From an uncultured Eubacteriales bacterium (GTDB lineage: Bacteria; Bacillota; Clostridia; Christensenellales; Aristaeellaceae): 64,000 nucleotides of DNA. Where the stretch lies: contig CADBZH010000008.1 in NCBI GenBank assembly GCA_902799045.1, forward strand, positions 1 to 64,000, in the 5' to 3' direction. The notes beneath the pieces were generated by a model, which had not been told where the DNA came from, did not search any database, and saw nothing but the letters and a program-made list of their open reading frames with translations. The translations under genes and the position numbers were made by a program. Below, piece after piece: positions 1 through 8,026 of this stretch. How positions within the stretch are numbered: the first letter of the stretch is position 1; every line of letters starts with the position of its first letter.

Positions 1-13
1 CCGCCCAATGGCT

Positions 14-49
14 CAATTATCGCACATTTGCGGTAATTGAACAAGTCTT
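14..49 (+). terminator. Hairpin at window edge, possible terminator
   Basis: CAATTA (14-19) pairs with TAATTG (34-39), and the inner bases also pair. A T-run follows at about 46-50. It may end an off-window rightward gene. The next 55 bases before the first gene hold only its ribosome-binding site. Confidence 0.4.
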
Positions 50-104
50 TTTGAGGGTATGGGCCCCTCTCAAAACCCAAATACATTATACAAGGAGCCT
101 CCCC

Positions 105-1286
105 ATGCAATATCGCACCAATCCCCGAAACGGCGACGCGCTCTCCGCGCTGGGCTTCGGCTGCATGCGCTTCACCAAGCGCGGCGGCGGCATCGACCAG
201 GAGAAGGCCAACCGCGAAATGGCCCTGGCCCTGGAAAAGGGCGTGAATTACTTCGACACCGCCTACATCTACCCAGGCAGCGAGGTCTGCCTGGGCAAAT
301 TCATGGCGGAATACCGGTGCCGCGACAGGATCAACATCGCCACGAAACTGCCCCAGTACCGGATCAACCGCCCCGGGGACGCCGAGCGCTTCTTTGCCGA
401 GGAGCTCGAGCGGCTGCAGACCGACCACGTGGACTACTACCTGATGCACATGCTCAACGACGAGCAGAGCTGGTCGCGGCTGTGCGGCCTGGGCATTCGC
501 GAATGGCTGCAGGAAAAGCGCGCCGGCGGGCAGATCCGCAACGTGGGCTTCTCCTTCCACGGCGGCACGCTGCAATTCAAGGCGCTGCTGGACGCCTTCG
601 ACTGGGATTTCTGCCAGATCCAGTTCAACTACCTGGACGAGCACAGCCAGGCCGGCATCGACGGCCTCGATTACGCCCACGAAAAGGGCCTGCCGGTGAT
701 CATCATGGAGCCGCTGCGCGGCGGCAAGCTGGCGGGCGGCCTGCCCACGGCGGCCCGGAAGGTGTTCGCCGCCGCCGACCCGGATCGCAGCCCCGCGGAC
801 TGGGGCCTGCGCTGGGTGTGGAACCACCCGCAGGTGACGGTCGTGCTCAGCGGCATGAACGACACAAGCCAGGTGGAGGAGAACTGCCGCATCGCCTCCG
901 AGGCCCTGCCGAACGCGCTGACCGGGCAGGAGCTTTCCGTCTACGCCGACGCCCTCGCCGCCATCCGGAAGAACACCCGCGTGGGCTGCACCGGCTGCGG
1001 CTACTGCCAGCCCTGCCCCCGGGGCGTGGACATCCCCACCTGCTTCGCCGCCTATAACACCAGCTTCTCCGACGGCATGTTCACCGGCCTGCGGGAATAC
1101 ATGATGTGCACCACCCTGCGCAACGTGCGCAGCAACGCCGGGCTCTGCGTGAAGTGCGGCAAGTGCGAACAGCACTGCCCCCAGCACATCCACATCCGCG
1201 ACGAGCTGGACCACGTGAAAAAGCGCCTCGAGAACCCGATCTACAGGATCGCGGCCTGGGGCGCGAAGAGGATCATGAAGTATTGA
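105..1286 (+). CDS. Aldo/keto reductase with C-terminal 4Fe-4S ferredoxin domain
   Basis: Cytoplasmic oxidoreductase with an N-terminal NAD(P)H-dependent aldo/keto reductase TIM barrel (about residues 1-290), opening with the typical LGFGCMRF strand. The C-terminal ferredoxin-like tail has two cysteine clusters, CTGCGYCQPCP and CVKCGKCEQHCP, each with CxxCxxC spacing for a 4Fe-4S centre. I chose ATG 105 because AAGGAG lies at 92-97 and the protein then begins at the family's conserved N-terminus; an in-frame start at 51 has no such support. The substrate is unknown; Fe-S aldo/keto reductases are common in anaerobic Clostridia. It faces a second paralogue convergently, with no shared operon. 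Confidence 0.9.
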   Translation: MQYRTNPRNGDALSALGFGCMRFTKRGGGIDQEKANREMALALEKGVNYFDTAYIYPGSEVCLGKFMAEYRCRDRINIATKLPQYRINRPGDAERFFAEELERLQTDHVDYYLMHMLNDEQSWSRLCGLGIREWLQEKRAGGQIRNVGFSFHGGTLQFKALLDAFDWDFCQIQFNYLDEHSQAGIDGLDYAHEKGLPVIIMEPLRGGKLAGGLPTAARKVFAAADPDRSPADWGLRWVWNHPQVTVVLSGMNDTSQVEENCRIASEALPNALTGQELSVYADALAAIRKNTRVGCTGCGYCQPCPRGVDIPTCFAAYNTSFSDGMFTGLREYMMCTTLRNVRSNAGLCVKCGKCEQHCPQHIHIRDELDHVKKRLENPIYRIAAWGAKRIMKY

Positions 1287-1382
1287 TCGGCCCTTCGCGG
1301 AAACCTGTGGAATTGGCGCAGCGCGGCCTGTGGATCGCCCGGCGTCATCGCTCAACGCCCTCCGGGGATGGCTCTTTGGAGA

Positions 1383-2525
1383 TTATCCAAAGAGCGCCGC
1401 GGCCTTCGCCATGCGCTCGGCGATCTTCACGCCGAAGGGGCAGTTGCTCTCGCAGCTCTGGCAGCCCACGCAGTCGCCGGCGTTGCGGGGCAGGTCGCGA
1501 TAGTGCTCCCGCAGGCTCTGGGGCACGGTTTCCTGCCGCGCGGCCAGGTCGTACAGCTTGTTCACCATGGCGATGTCGATCTCCATCGGGCAGGGCTGGC
1601 AGTGGCCGCAGTAGGTGCACTGGCCCATGTAGCTGTGCAGCGGCGCGTTCGCGATGACGGAGGCGTAGTCGCGCTCGTCCGCCGTGGCCGTCTCGTAGGC
1701 CACGGCCTGGTCCACCTGCTCCTTCGTGTCGTAGCCGCAGAGGATCGAGGCCACCGCCGGGCGGGTCAGCGCGTAGTGGATCAGCTGGGCCGGCGTGAAG
1801 GCGACGCCGAAGGGCGAGCGCTCCGCGTCGAACAGCGCGCCGCCGAAGAAGCCCTTCATCACCGTGATGCCCACGTCCCGCTCCTCGCAGAGGCGATAGA
1901 GCTCGGCCCGCTGGGGATCGATGCCGCTGAGGGATTCCTCGAAATCGCCGTTCAGCAGGTCCATCAGGTCCTCGCTGGCCGGGTGCATGTCGAAGGCCGG
2001 GTTGATGGAGAACAGGATCATCTCCACAAAGCCGGTCTTCACGGCCCGCTGGGCCATGACGGGGTTGTGGGTGCTCAGGCCGATGTGGCGGATGACGCCC
2101 CGGTCATGCAGGTCGCGTACATACTCGATGAACGGCCCGGACATGGCGTTCTGCCAGTCCTCCTCGGAGTCGATGTAGTGGATCATGCCCAGGTCGATGT
2201 AGCCGCCGCCGATGCGCGCAAGCAGATCCTCGAAGGCGGGCACGACGTGGGCCATGTCGCGGCTGCGCACGTACTGGCCGTCCTGCCAGGTAGAGCCGAT
2301 GTGGCCCTGCACAAACCACTCGTCCCGGCAATCGGCGATGGCCTTGCCGATGATGCTGCGGCTCTTCGGATCCGGCATCCAGCAGTCGATGAGGTTGATG
2401 CCCTTTTCGTGGGCGTGCCTGATGAGATCGACGGAATGGGCCTCGTCGTGGCGCTCCAGCCATTCGCCGCCGAAGCCCACCTCGCTGACCATCAATCCGG
2501 TCCTGCCAAGTCGCCTGTAATTCAT
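1383..2525 (-). CDS. Aldo/keto reductase with C-terminal 4Fe-4S ferredoxin domain (second paralogue)
   Basis: Same architecture as the gene at 105-1286: aldo/keto reductase barrel starting MNYRRLGRTGLMVSEVGFGG, then a ferredoxin-like tail with CTYCGHCQPCP and CVGCQSCESNCP. ATG at 2525 fits the conserved family start and has AAGGGAG upstream; a longer reading to 2624 would overlap cbiB. It starts only 26 bp after the cbiB stop, so it is probably the last gene of the cobalamin operon, though no role of this family in cobalamin synthesis is established. A 9-bp inverted repeat (GCTCTTTGG/CCAAAGAGC, 1371-1395) spans its stop codon. Substrate unknown. Confidence 0.88.
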   Translation of the reverse strand: MNYRRLGRTGLMVSEVGFGGEWLERHDEAHSVDLIRHAHEKGINLIDCWMPDPKSRSIIGKAIADCRDEWFVQGHIGSTWQDGQYVRSRDMAHVVPAFEDLLARIGGGYIDLGMIHYIDSEEDWQNAMSGPFIEYVRDLHDRGVIRHIGLSTHNPVMAQRAVKTGFVEMILFSINPAFDMHPASEDLMDLLNGDFEESLSGIDPQRAELYRLCEERDVGITVMKGFFGGALFDAERSPFGVAFTPAQLIHYALTRPAVASILCGYDTKEQVDQAVAYETATADERDYASVIANAPLHSYMGQCTYCGHCQPCPMEIDIAMVNKLYDLAARQETVPQSLREHYRDLPRNAGDCVGCQSCESNCPFGVKIAERMAKAAALFG

Positions 2526-2551
2526 ATGGATATCTCCCTTTGCATAATAAG

Positions 2552-3505
2552 TCAATACAGTATCGCTGCAATGGCGGCAATGCCCGCCAGCATCATCCCC
2601 GCGCTCAAAAACATCATCCGGCACACCCGCGTGACGTCCCGGCCCTCGGGGGCGCGCAGGTCGTCGCCGATGGCGGGCTTGTGCACGGTCTTTCCGAAGT
2701 ATTCATGGTCGCCGCCCAGCCGCACGCCCAGCGCCCCCGCCGCGGCGGCCTCGCTCCAGGCGCAGTTGGGCGAGAGATGCTTGTCGTGGTCCCGCCGGAC
2801 GGTCGAAAGCGCCCGACGGCCGTCCAGCCCCAGCGTGAACGCCGACAGGCACATCAGCAGCGCCGTGATCCGCGCGGGCACATAATTCCATCCGTCGTCG
2901 CACTTCGCCGCGAACCAGCCCACGTCGCGGTACTTTTCGTCCAGATAGCCGATCATGCTGTCCAGCGTGCTGGCGGCCTTGAACGCCATGCCCAGCACCG
3001 GCCCGCCCAGGGCCAGATACAGCATCGGGGCGATCACGCCGTCGGTGGTGTTCTCCGCCACGGTCTCGATCGCGGCCCGCAGCACGCCGGCTCGGCTGAG
3101 ATTGGCCGTGTCCCGGCCCACGATGCGGGCCACCCGCGCCCGGCCCTGCTCCAGGGAGGCGTCCAGCGCCCGTCGCACGGCCTCGGCCTCGTCCGAAAGG
3201 TCCCTGGCGCACAGGCACGTCCAGCTCAACAGCGCCATGCCGACAAACCGCGGCCAGAAGCCCCACCGGCCCAGCAGGAACAGTATACCCGCCGTCACGC
3301 CCGCTGTCAACAGCACCGTGGACGCCGCCACCAGCACCGCCCGCCGCCGCAGCGCTTTCGGCGAAGGGTTCCCCCGGCGGACCCGCTTTTCGGCAAAGGC
3401 GATGTAGCGTCCGATCCAGCGCACCGGGTGCGGAAACCACTCCGGGTCCCCCACGACGAGGTCGAGCGCCGCCCCGGCGAGCAGGGCGAGGATGTGAATG
3501 GGCAT
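2552..3505 (-). CDS. cbiB: Adenosylcobinamide-phosphate synthase (CbiB/CobD family)
   Basis: Integral membrane enzyme that attaches (R)-1-aminopropan-2-ol O-2-phosphate to adenosylcobyric acid, giving adenosylcobinamide phosphate. The N-terminus MPIHILALLAGAALDLVVGD with the following PEWFPHPVRWIG is a family hallmark, and several hydrophobic helices follow. Length (317 residues) is typical. ATG 3505 is preceded by AAGGAG and starts at the family N-terminus; the longer frame to 3622 runs through a dispersed repeat and is not coding. It lies between cobQ, whose product it uses, and an aldo/keto reductase. The 277 bp gap to cobQ is filled by repeats, so cotranscription with cobQ is likely but not proven. 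Confidence 0.92.
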   Translation of the reverse strand: MPIHILALLAGAALDLVVGDPEWFPHPVRWIGRYIAFAEKRVRRGNPSPKALRRRAVLVAASTVLLTAGVTAGILFLLGRWGFWPRFVGMALLSWTCLCARDLSDEAEAVRRALDASLEQGRARVARIVGRDTANLSRAGVLRAAIETVAENTTDGVIAPMLYLALGGPVLGMAFKAASTLDSMIGYLDEKYRDVGWFAAKCDDGWNYVPARITALLMCLSAFTLGLDGRRALSTVRRDHDKHLSPNCAWSEAAAAGALGVRLGGDHEYFGKTVHKPAIGDDLRAPEGRDVTRVCRMMFLSAGMMLAGIAAIAAILY

Positions 3506-3573
3506 GGCAAGGCTCCTTCTTTGGATCTTTACGGCAGCTTGGGGAGCGGGATGCACATGAGAAGGCCCTGGGC

Positions 3574-3730
3574 GGGCGGCGCAGACCGGAATCGCGCGCG
3601 CACCGCTTCCCGCACCGCGCACGAGATGCCGCCCCTACAAAACGGTGACCCGGATTGACGGGACGTTTGCGGGCGGCGACCTCATCCGTCATTTGCTCCG
3701 CAAATGCCACCTTCCCCATAGGGGAAGGCT
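3574..3730 (-). repeat. Composite dispersed repeat R4-R1, copy 1
   Basis: On the minus strand this reads a hairpin unit R4 (CCTTCCCCtatGGGGAAGG then GACGGATGAGG, 3676-3729) followed by an approximately 85-bp unit R1 (3574-3659, containing GGTGCGGGAAGCGGTGCGCG). The same two units in the same order occur on the plus strand at 19748-19921, and R1 alone at 7781-7850. They carry no plausible gene. Bases 3731-3782 hold short tandem CCCTATTCCCTGAT-like repeats. Confidence 0.85.
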
Positions 3731-3782
3731 ATAAAAGCGCGGCAGCCGCCATTTCTGATCCCTAATCCCTATTCCCTGATCC

Positions 3783-5285
3783 CTATTCCCTCAAAACCGC
3801 GTACACCGCGTCCATATCCAGGCTGTGCCGCACGACGTCGGCCAGCTTGTCCAGCTGGGCCTCGCGGTAGTCGGCCATGGACACGACGGGCGCGACGTCC
3901 CCGTCCTCCGGCAGGCCCTTCAGCCGCCGCGCCTGCCGCACCAGCGCGTCCGAAAGCGCGCCGTCGTCAAACAGCCCGTGCAGGTAGGTGCCCAGCACGT
4001 TCCCGCGGGCATCGCAGGCGCCCAGCACCCGCGGCCCGTCGGCAAGCCACGTCCTCGCCGAAGGCCCGAAGGCGTTTTCACCGCTGTGGATCTCGTAGCC
4101 GGTCAGCTTCGCGCCCTGAAGCGGGGCCAGCCAGTCCGGCCCGCCGGCGACGACGCCCGACGCCTGCGCGGTGCGCTTTTCCGAGCGGAAGGTGACCTCC
4201 ATGTCGATCAGGCCCAGCCCCGCCGCCTCGCGGGCTTCGCTCTCCACGCCCAGCGGGTCCCGCAGCGCGTTTCCCAGCATCTGGTAGCCCCCGCACACGC
4301 CCACCAGCAGCCTGCCCGCCCGGGCGTGGCGCAGGATCGGCGCGAGCATGCCGCGGTTCTTCAGGTCGATCAGGTCGTCGATGGTGTTCTTCGTGCCGGG
4401 GAGGATCACGATGTCCGCGCCGTCGAAATCCGAGGGCCGCACGGCGTATTTCAGCGTCACGCCCGGATGCAGCGCAAGCGCCTGGAAATCGGTGAAATTG
4501 CTGATGTGCCGCAGCCGCGCCACCGCCACGGTGATCGCCCCGCGGCCGCTGGTGGCGCTCAGCCGCTCGGACACGCTGTCCTCGTCCTCCAGGTCCACGT
4601 CCGTCCAGGGCACCACGCCGAGCACCGGGATGCCCAGCTTTGCCTCGATCATCCGAAGCCCCGGCTTCAGGATCTCCACGTCCCCGCGGAACTTGTTGAT
4701 GATCAGGCCCCTGATCCGCGCCCTCTCCTCCGGCTCCAGCAGCATCACCGTGCCGTAGAGCGCCGCGAAAACGCCGCCGCGGTCGATGTCCCCCACCAGC
4801 AAAACCTTCGCGTCAGCGGCCCCGGCCATCCACATGTTCACCAGGTCGCCGTCCTTCAGGTTGATCTCGGCGGGGCTGCCCGCGCCCTCGATCACCACGG
4901 CGTCGTACTCGGCCTCCAGCGCGTCGTAGGTCTCCTTCACCAGTCCCCGCAGCCTGGGCTTGTAGGCGTGATATTCCGCGGCGCTCATGCTGCCGATGGG
5001 CCGGCCCAGGCAGATCACCTGGCTGTGCCGGTCGCCGGTGGGCTTCAGCAGGATCGGGTTCATCCGCACGCTGGGCTCCACCCCCGCGGCCTGGGCCTGC
5101 ACCACCTGGGCGCGGCCCATCTCCAGCCCCTCCGCCGTGGCGAAGCTGTTCAGGGCCATGTTCTGGCTCTTGAACGGTGCCACCCGAAGGCCGTCCTGCC
5201 GAAACACGCGGCACAGGCCCGCGCACAGCATGGACTTGCCCACCGACGAGCCCGTCCCCTGGAGCATGATGGATTTCCCGCGCAT
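3783..5285 (-). CDS. cobQ: Cobyric acid synthase (glutamine-dependent amidase)
   Basis: Cytoplasmic enzyme amidating side chains b, d, e and g of adenosylcobyrinic acid a,c-diamide to give cobyric acid. The N-terminal synthetase domain has the P-loop GTGSSVGKS at about residues 11-19 and conserved FKSQNMALNS. The class I glutaminase domain (about 250-500) has the nucleophile motif GVCGGYQMLG and the histidine motif TYLHGLFD. Length (500) is normal. It starts 15 bp after the cobD stop, as in an operon, and feeds cbiB downstream. No cobalamin riboswitch was seen in front of the operon. Confidence 0.95.
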   Translation of the reverse strand: MRGKSIMLQGTGSSVGKSMLCAGLCRVFRQDGLRVAPFKSQNMALNSFATAEGLEMGRAQVVQAQAAGVEPSVRMNPILLKPTGDRHSQVICLGRPIGSMSAAEYHAYKPRLRGLVKETYDALEAEYDAVVIEGAGSPAEINLKDGDLVNMWMAGAADAKVLLVGDIDRGGVFAALYGTVMLLEPEERARIRGLIINKFRGDVEILKPGLRMIEAKLGIPVLGVVPWTDVDLEDEDSVSERLSATSGRGAITVAVARLRHISNFTDFQALALHPGVTLKYAVRPSDFDGADIVILPGTKNTIDDLIDLKNRGMLAPILRHARAGRLLVGVCGGYQMLGNALRDPLGVESEAREAAGLGLIDMEVTFRSEKRTAQASGVVAGGPDWLAPLQGAKLTGYEIHSGENAFGPSARTWLADGPRVLGACDARGNVLGTYLHGLFDDGALSDALVRQARRLKGLPEDGDVAPVVSMADYREAQLDKLADVVRHSLDMDAVYAVLRE

Positions 5286-5300
5286 GTGGTCGCCTCGTTT

Positions 5301-6314
5301 CTACTTCAATACAGGGTCATAGGGCGGCAACGCCTCTCCCAGCGCCGCGATCAGCCTCTTGTTTTCCGCCTCCGTGCGCACGGCGAGGCGCACGTGCCCG
5401 TCGGTGAGGCCGGGGAACCTGCCGCAGGGCCGCACGAGGATGTGCCGCCCGCGCAGGGCCTCGATCACCGGCCGCATGTCCCGGCCGAAGTCGCAGAGCA
5501 GGAAGTTGGCCGCGCTGGGAGACACCCGCGCCCCGAGAGCGCGCAAATCGGCGGCGAAGGCCTCGCGGCGCTTCGCGTTCACTGCCCGCATGCGCTCGAA
5601 ATCCCCCTCGTGCCCCGGCAGCGCCGCCGCCACCGCGTCCGCCAGGCAGTTCAGCCGCCAGGGCGGCAGCTGCTCCTTCAAAACGCAGATCACCGCCGGA
5701 TGCGCCGCGAGGTAGCCCAGCCGGATGCCGGGCAGGGCCAGCGCCTTCGTCAGCGAGCCCAGCACCGCCAGCGCCGGATGCGCCGCCACCGCGGCGATCA
5801 CGCTGCGCTCCGGGCAATAGTGGATGAACGCCTCGTCCACCACCAGCGCCCCGCCGGCGCCCTCCAGCTTCTGAAGCAGCGCCAGCACCGCGCCGCGCTC
5901 CAGCGCCGCGCCGGTGGGGTTGTTGGGGTTGCATAGCCAGAGGCATTCGCCCGGCTCCGGCTGATACCCGGAAAGCGCGCAGACATCCCGGTGGTCCCGG
6001 CACAGCCGCCCGTACTCCTCAAACGTCGGCTGGAGGATCGCGTGCCTTTCGGCCAGCCCAGCCGCCAGCGCCGCCGCCTCGATGCCGCCGGCGGTGGGCA
6101 GCAGGCACTCCTCGGGGATGCCCAGGTGTGCCGCCAGGCCCGCCGTCGCCGCCTTCATCTCCGGGTCCGGGTACCAGCCCGCGCTTTCAAGCCCCGCCGC
6201 CAGCGCCGCCTTCGCCCATTCCGGCGGGCCCTCCTGGTTCAGGTTCGCGGAGAAATCCAGCCAGTCGCCCGGGCGGCCCGACTGCCAGACGTTTCCGCCG
6301 TGATGCGCCCTCAT
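5301..6314 (-). CDS. cobD: L-threonine-O-3-phosphate decarboxylase, PLP-dependent
   Basis: Aminotransferase-fold PLP enzyme making (R)-1-aminopropan-2-ol O-2-phosphate, the linker CbiB attaches to cobyric acid. It resembles histidinol-phosphate aminotransferase: N-terminal DFSANLNQEGPP, the NPNNPTG segment, DEAFIHY, and PLP lysine motif SLTKALALPGIRLGY. Those features alone do not separate it from HisC; the assignment rests on its place between cbiA and cobQ and the typical N-terminal HGGN. Its ATG overlaps the cbiA stop by 4 bp (ATGA, 6311-6314), implying translational coupling. Length 337 residues. Confidence 0.88.
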   Translation of the reverse strand: MRAHHGGNVWQSGRPGDWLDFSANLNQEGPPEWAKAALAAGLESAGWYPDPEMKAATAGLAAHLGIPEECLLPTAGGIEAAALAAGLAERHAILQPTFEEYGRLCRDHRDVCALSGYQPEPGECLWLCNPNNPTGAALERGAVLALLQKLEGAGGALVVDEAFIHYCPERSVIAAVAAHPALAVLGSLTKALALPGIRLGYLAAHPAVICVLKEQLPPWRLNCLADAVAAALPGHEGDFERMRAVNAKRREAFAADLRALGARVSPSAANFLLCDFGRDMRPVIEALRGRHILVRPCGRFPGLTDGHVRLAVRTEAENKRLIAALGEALPPYDPVLK

Positions 6315-7573
6315 CGCAGCAGCCTCTCGATCAGCGCGGGCCGGTCGAAGGCGTGCAGGTGCGGGTAGCCCGCCAGCACGTTCTTATAGAGGTAGCCCCC
6401 GCGCCAGCATTTTTCGCCCTTGCGCACGTCAAAGGCCGTGTCCAGCGGCGCGGTCGGCTCCGCCACGGAATGGTGGAATTCGTGGGCCGGGAAGGTCAGC
6501 CCGGCCGCGTCCGTCACGGTGACGTAGCCGAAGCGCTGCAGGCGATCCGTCATGCGCCACCTCAGCGGCAGCGCGCCGATCATCGCCAGATACAGCATGC
6601 CGCCGCACTCCGCGTAGACGCGCAGGCCGCCGTCCACCGCCTCGCGGACGGAGCGGACCATCCCCGCGTTTTCAAGCAGCGCCGCCTCGAACACCTCCGG
6701 GAACCCGCCGGGCAGGATCAGCGCGTCCAGGTCCCCGGGCAGCGCCGGGTCCTTCAGCGGCGAAAAGTCGACCAGCGTTGCGCCCATGGCCCGAAGCGCC
6801 ATCCGGTTCGCTTCGTAGACAAAGGAAAAGGCCGCGTCCCGGGCGATGCCGACGCGACGCCCCGCCAGGCTCTGCGGATATTCGAACCCGGGCGCGTCCA
6901 CCGCGCCGACACGGGAGGCGATCCGCGTCAGCGCGTCCGCGTCCAGCCGCAGCGCCGCCGCGGCCCGCCGGATCTGCGCCGCCGCCTGGGGCCGCTCGTC
7001 CACCGGCACGAGGCCAAGGTGGCGGTCCGGCATCCGAAGCCCCGCGTCCTTCGGCATCCAGCCCACGCAGGGCAGGCCGACGCCCGCCAGCGCGTCCCGG
7101 ATCAGCTCAAAATGACGCTCGCCGGAGACGCGGTTCACGATGGCCCCGGCGATGAAGCTGTCCGGCCGGTATTGCAGGAAGCCCAGCGCCGTGGCCGCCG
7201 CGCTGGCGGCGCTGCCGGAGCCGTCCAGCACCAGCAGCACGGGCGTTTCGGTGTGTCCGGCGAGGGCCCAGGCGCTGCAATCGGCGCCGCCGCCCAGGCC
7301 GTCATAGAAGCCCATCGCGCCCTCGATCACGGCGATATCCGCGTCGTTTGCCGTCGCAAGCAGCCGAAGCACGCTCTCCGGCGCGCACAGCCATTCGTCC
7401 AGGTTATGGCCCGCCCGATCGCAGGCGAGGGCGTGAAAGCCGGGATCGATGTAGTCCGGCCCCGCCTTGAAGGGCGCGACGGACAGGCCAAGGCCCCGCA
7501 GCCGCGCCATCAGCGCCAGCGCCAGGGTGGTCTTGCCACAGCCGCTGCTGACCCCCGCGACCATGATCCGCAT
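6311..7573 (-). CDS. cbiA: Cobyrinic acid a,c-diamide synthase
   Basis: Glutamine- and ATP-dependent amidase making the a,c-diamide of cobyrinic acid, upstream of cobQ in the pathway. The P-loop GVSSGCGKTT is at about residues 6-15, followed by FKAGPDYIDP. The C-terminal glutaminase-like domain has YAECGGMLYL with the nucleophilic cysteine, and HEFHHS. Length 420 is somewhat short but within family range. It is the first gene of the leftward cobalamin operon. A weak TATACT -10 lies about 40 bp upstream (7613-7618 on the plus strand). Confidence 0.93.
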   Translation of the reverse strand: MRIMVAGVSSGCGKTTLALALMARLRGLGLSVAPFKAGPDYIDPGFHALACDRAGHNLDEWLCAPESVLRLLATANDADIAVIEGAMGFYDGLGGGADCSAWALAGHTETPVLLVLDGSGSAASAAATALGFLQYRPDSFIAGAIVNRVSGERHFELIRDALAGVGLPCVGWMPKDAGLRMPDRHLGLVPVDERPQAAAQIRRAAAALRLDADALTRIASRVGAVDAPGFEYPQSLAGRRVGIARDAAFSFVYEANRMALRAMGATLVDFSPLKDPALPGDLDALILPGGFPEVFEAALLENAGMVRSVREAVDGGLRVYAECGGMLYLAMIGALPLRWRMTDRLQRFGYVTVTDAAGLTFPAHEFHHSVAEPTAPLDTAFDVRKGEKCWRGGYLYKNVLAGYPHLHAFDRPALIERLLR

Positions 7574-7682
7574 GTCCCCGCCTCCCCTCGCATGGCCATA
7601 ATCTCACCTGTTAAGTATAGCACAGAATCCGCGGGCGTGACAAGGCCGCGCCGCCCAAAAGCCGTCCCCCGGGGGAGGCCAG

Positions 7683-7792
7683 GGCCCGGTTTGCCACGTC
7701 GCTACGCACCTCGCAATGACGTACAACTATGCTCTGTCGTACTACGTCATTGCGAGGAGGTCCCAACGGGACCGACGTGGCAATCCGGGCCC
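7683..7792. repeat. Palindromic dispersed repeat R2, copy 1
   Basis: A roughly 110-bp imperfect palindrome. The outer arms are TTGCCACGTCG (7691-7701) and CGACGTGGCAA (7772-7782); the inner arms are CGCAATGACGTAC and GTACGTCATTGCG-like. Related copies lie at 19632-19747 and 22843-22951. Transcribed, it would fold into a long hairpin. It fills much of the gap between cbiA and the next gene. Confidence 0.85.
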
Positions 7793-7850
7793 CTTCCTTT
7801 CGTGCGCGGTGCGGGAAGCGGTGCGCGCGCGATTCCGGTCTGCGCCGCCC
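7781..7850 (+). repeat. Dispersed repeat R1, copy 2
   Basis: Shares CAATCCGGG and the core GTGCGCGGTGCGGGAAGCGG with the copies at 3574-3659 (minus) and 19837-19921 (plus). It directly abuts palindromic repeat R2. Confidence 0.8.
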
Positions 7851-8026
7851 GCCCAAAAACGAACCGTTGCGTTCAGGGGCGGCGGGAAATCTTTTTGGAA
7901 CGTCCCATCGTTGTCACACACTTGAAAGACTAATGAAATACTTCCATGAACATGCCGCCACAACTTCGCAGTAGAATGGAAGTCAGTGAAATATGACTTT
8001 TTTTCGATGGCCAGGTGACAAACGCT

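Noticed and set aside
7574-7700. Cobalamin riboswitch upstream of cbiA
   Set aside because: No B12-box (GCCACTG-like) or extended leader is visible; the gap is short and then filled by a dispersed repeat.
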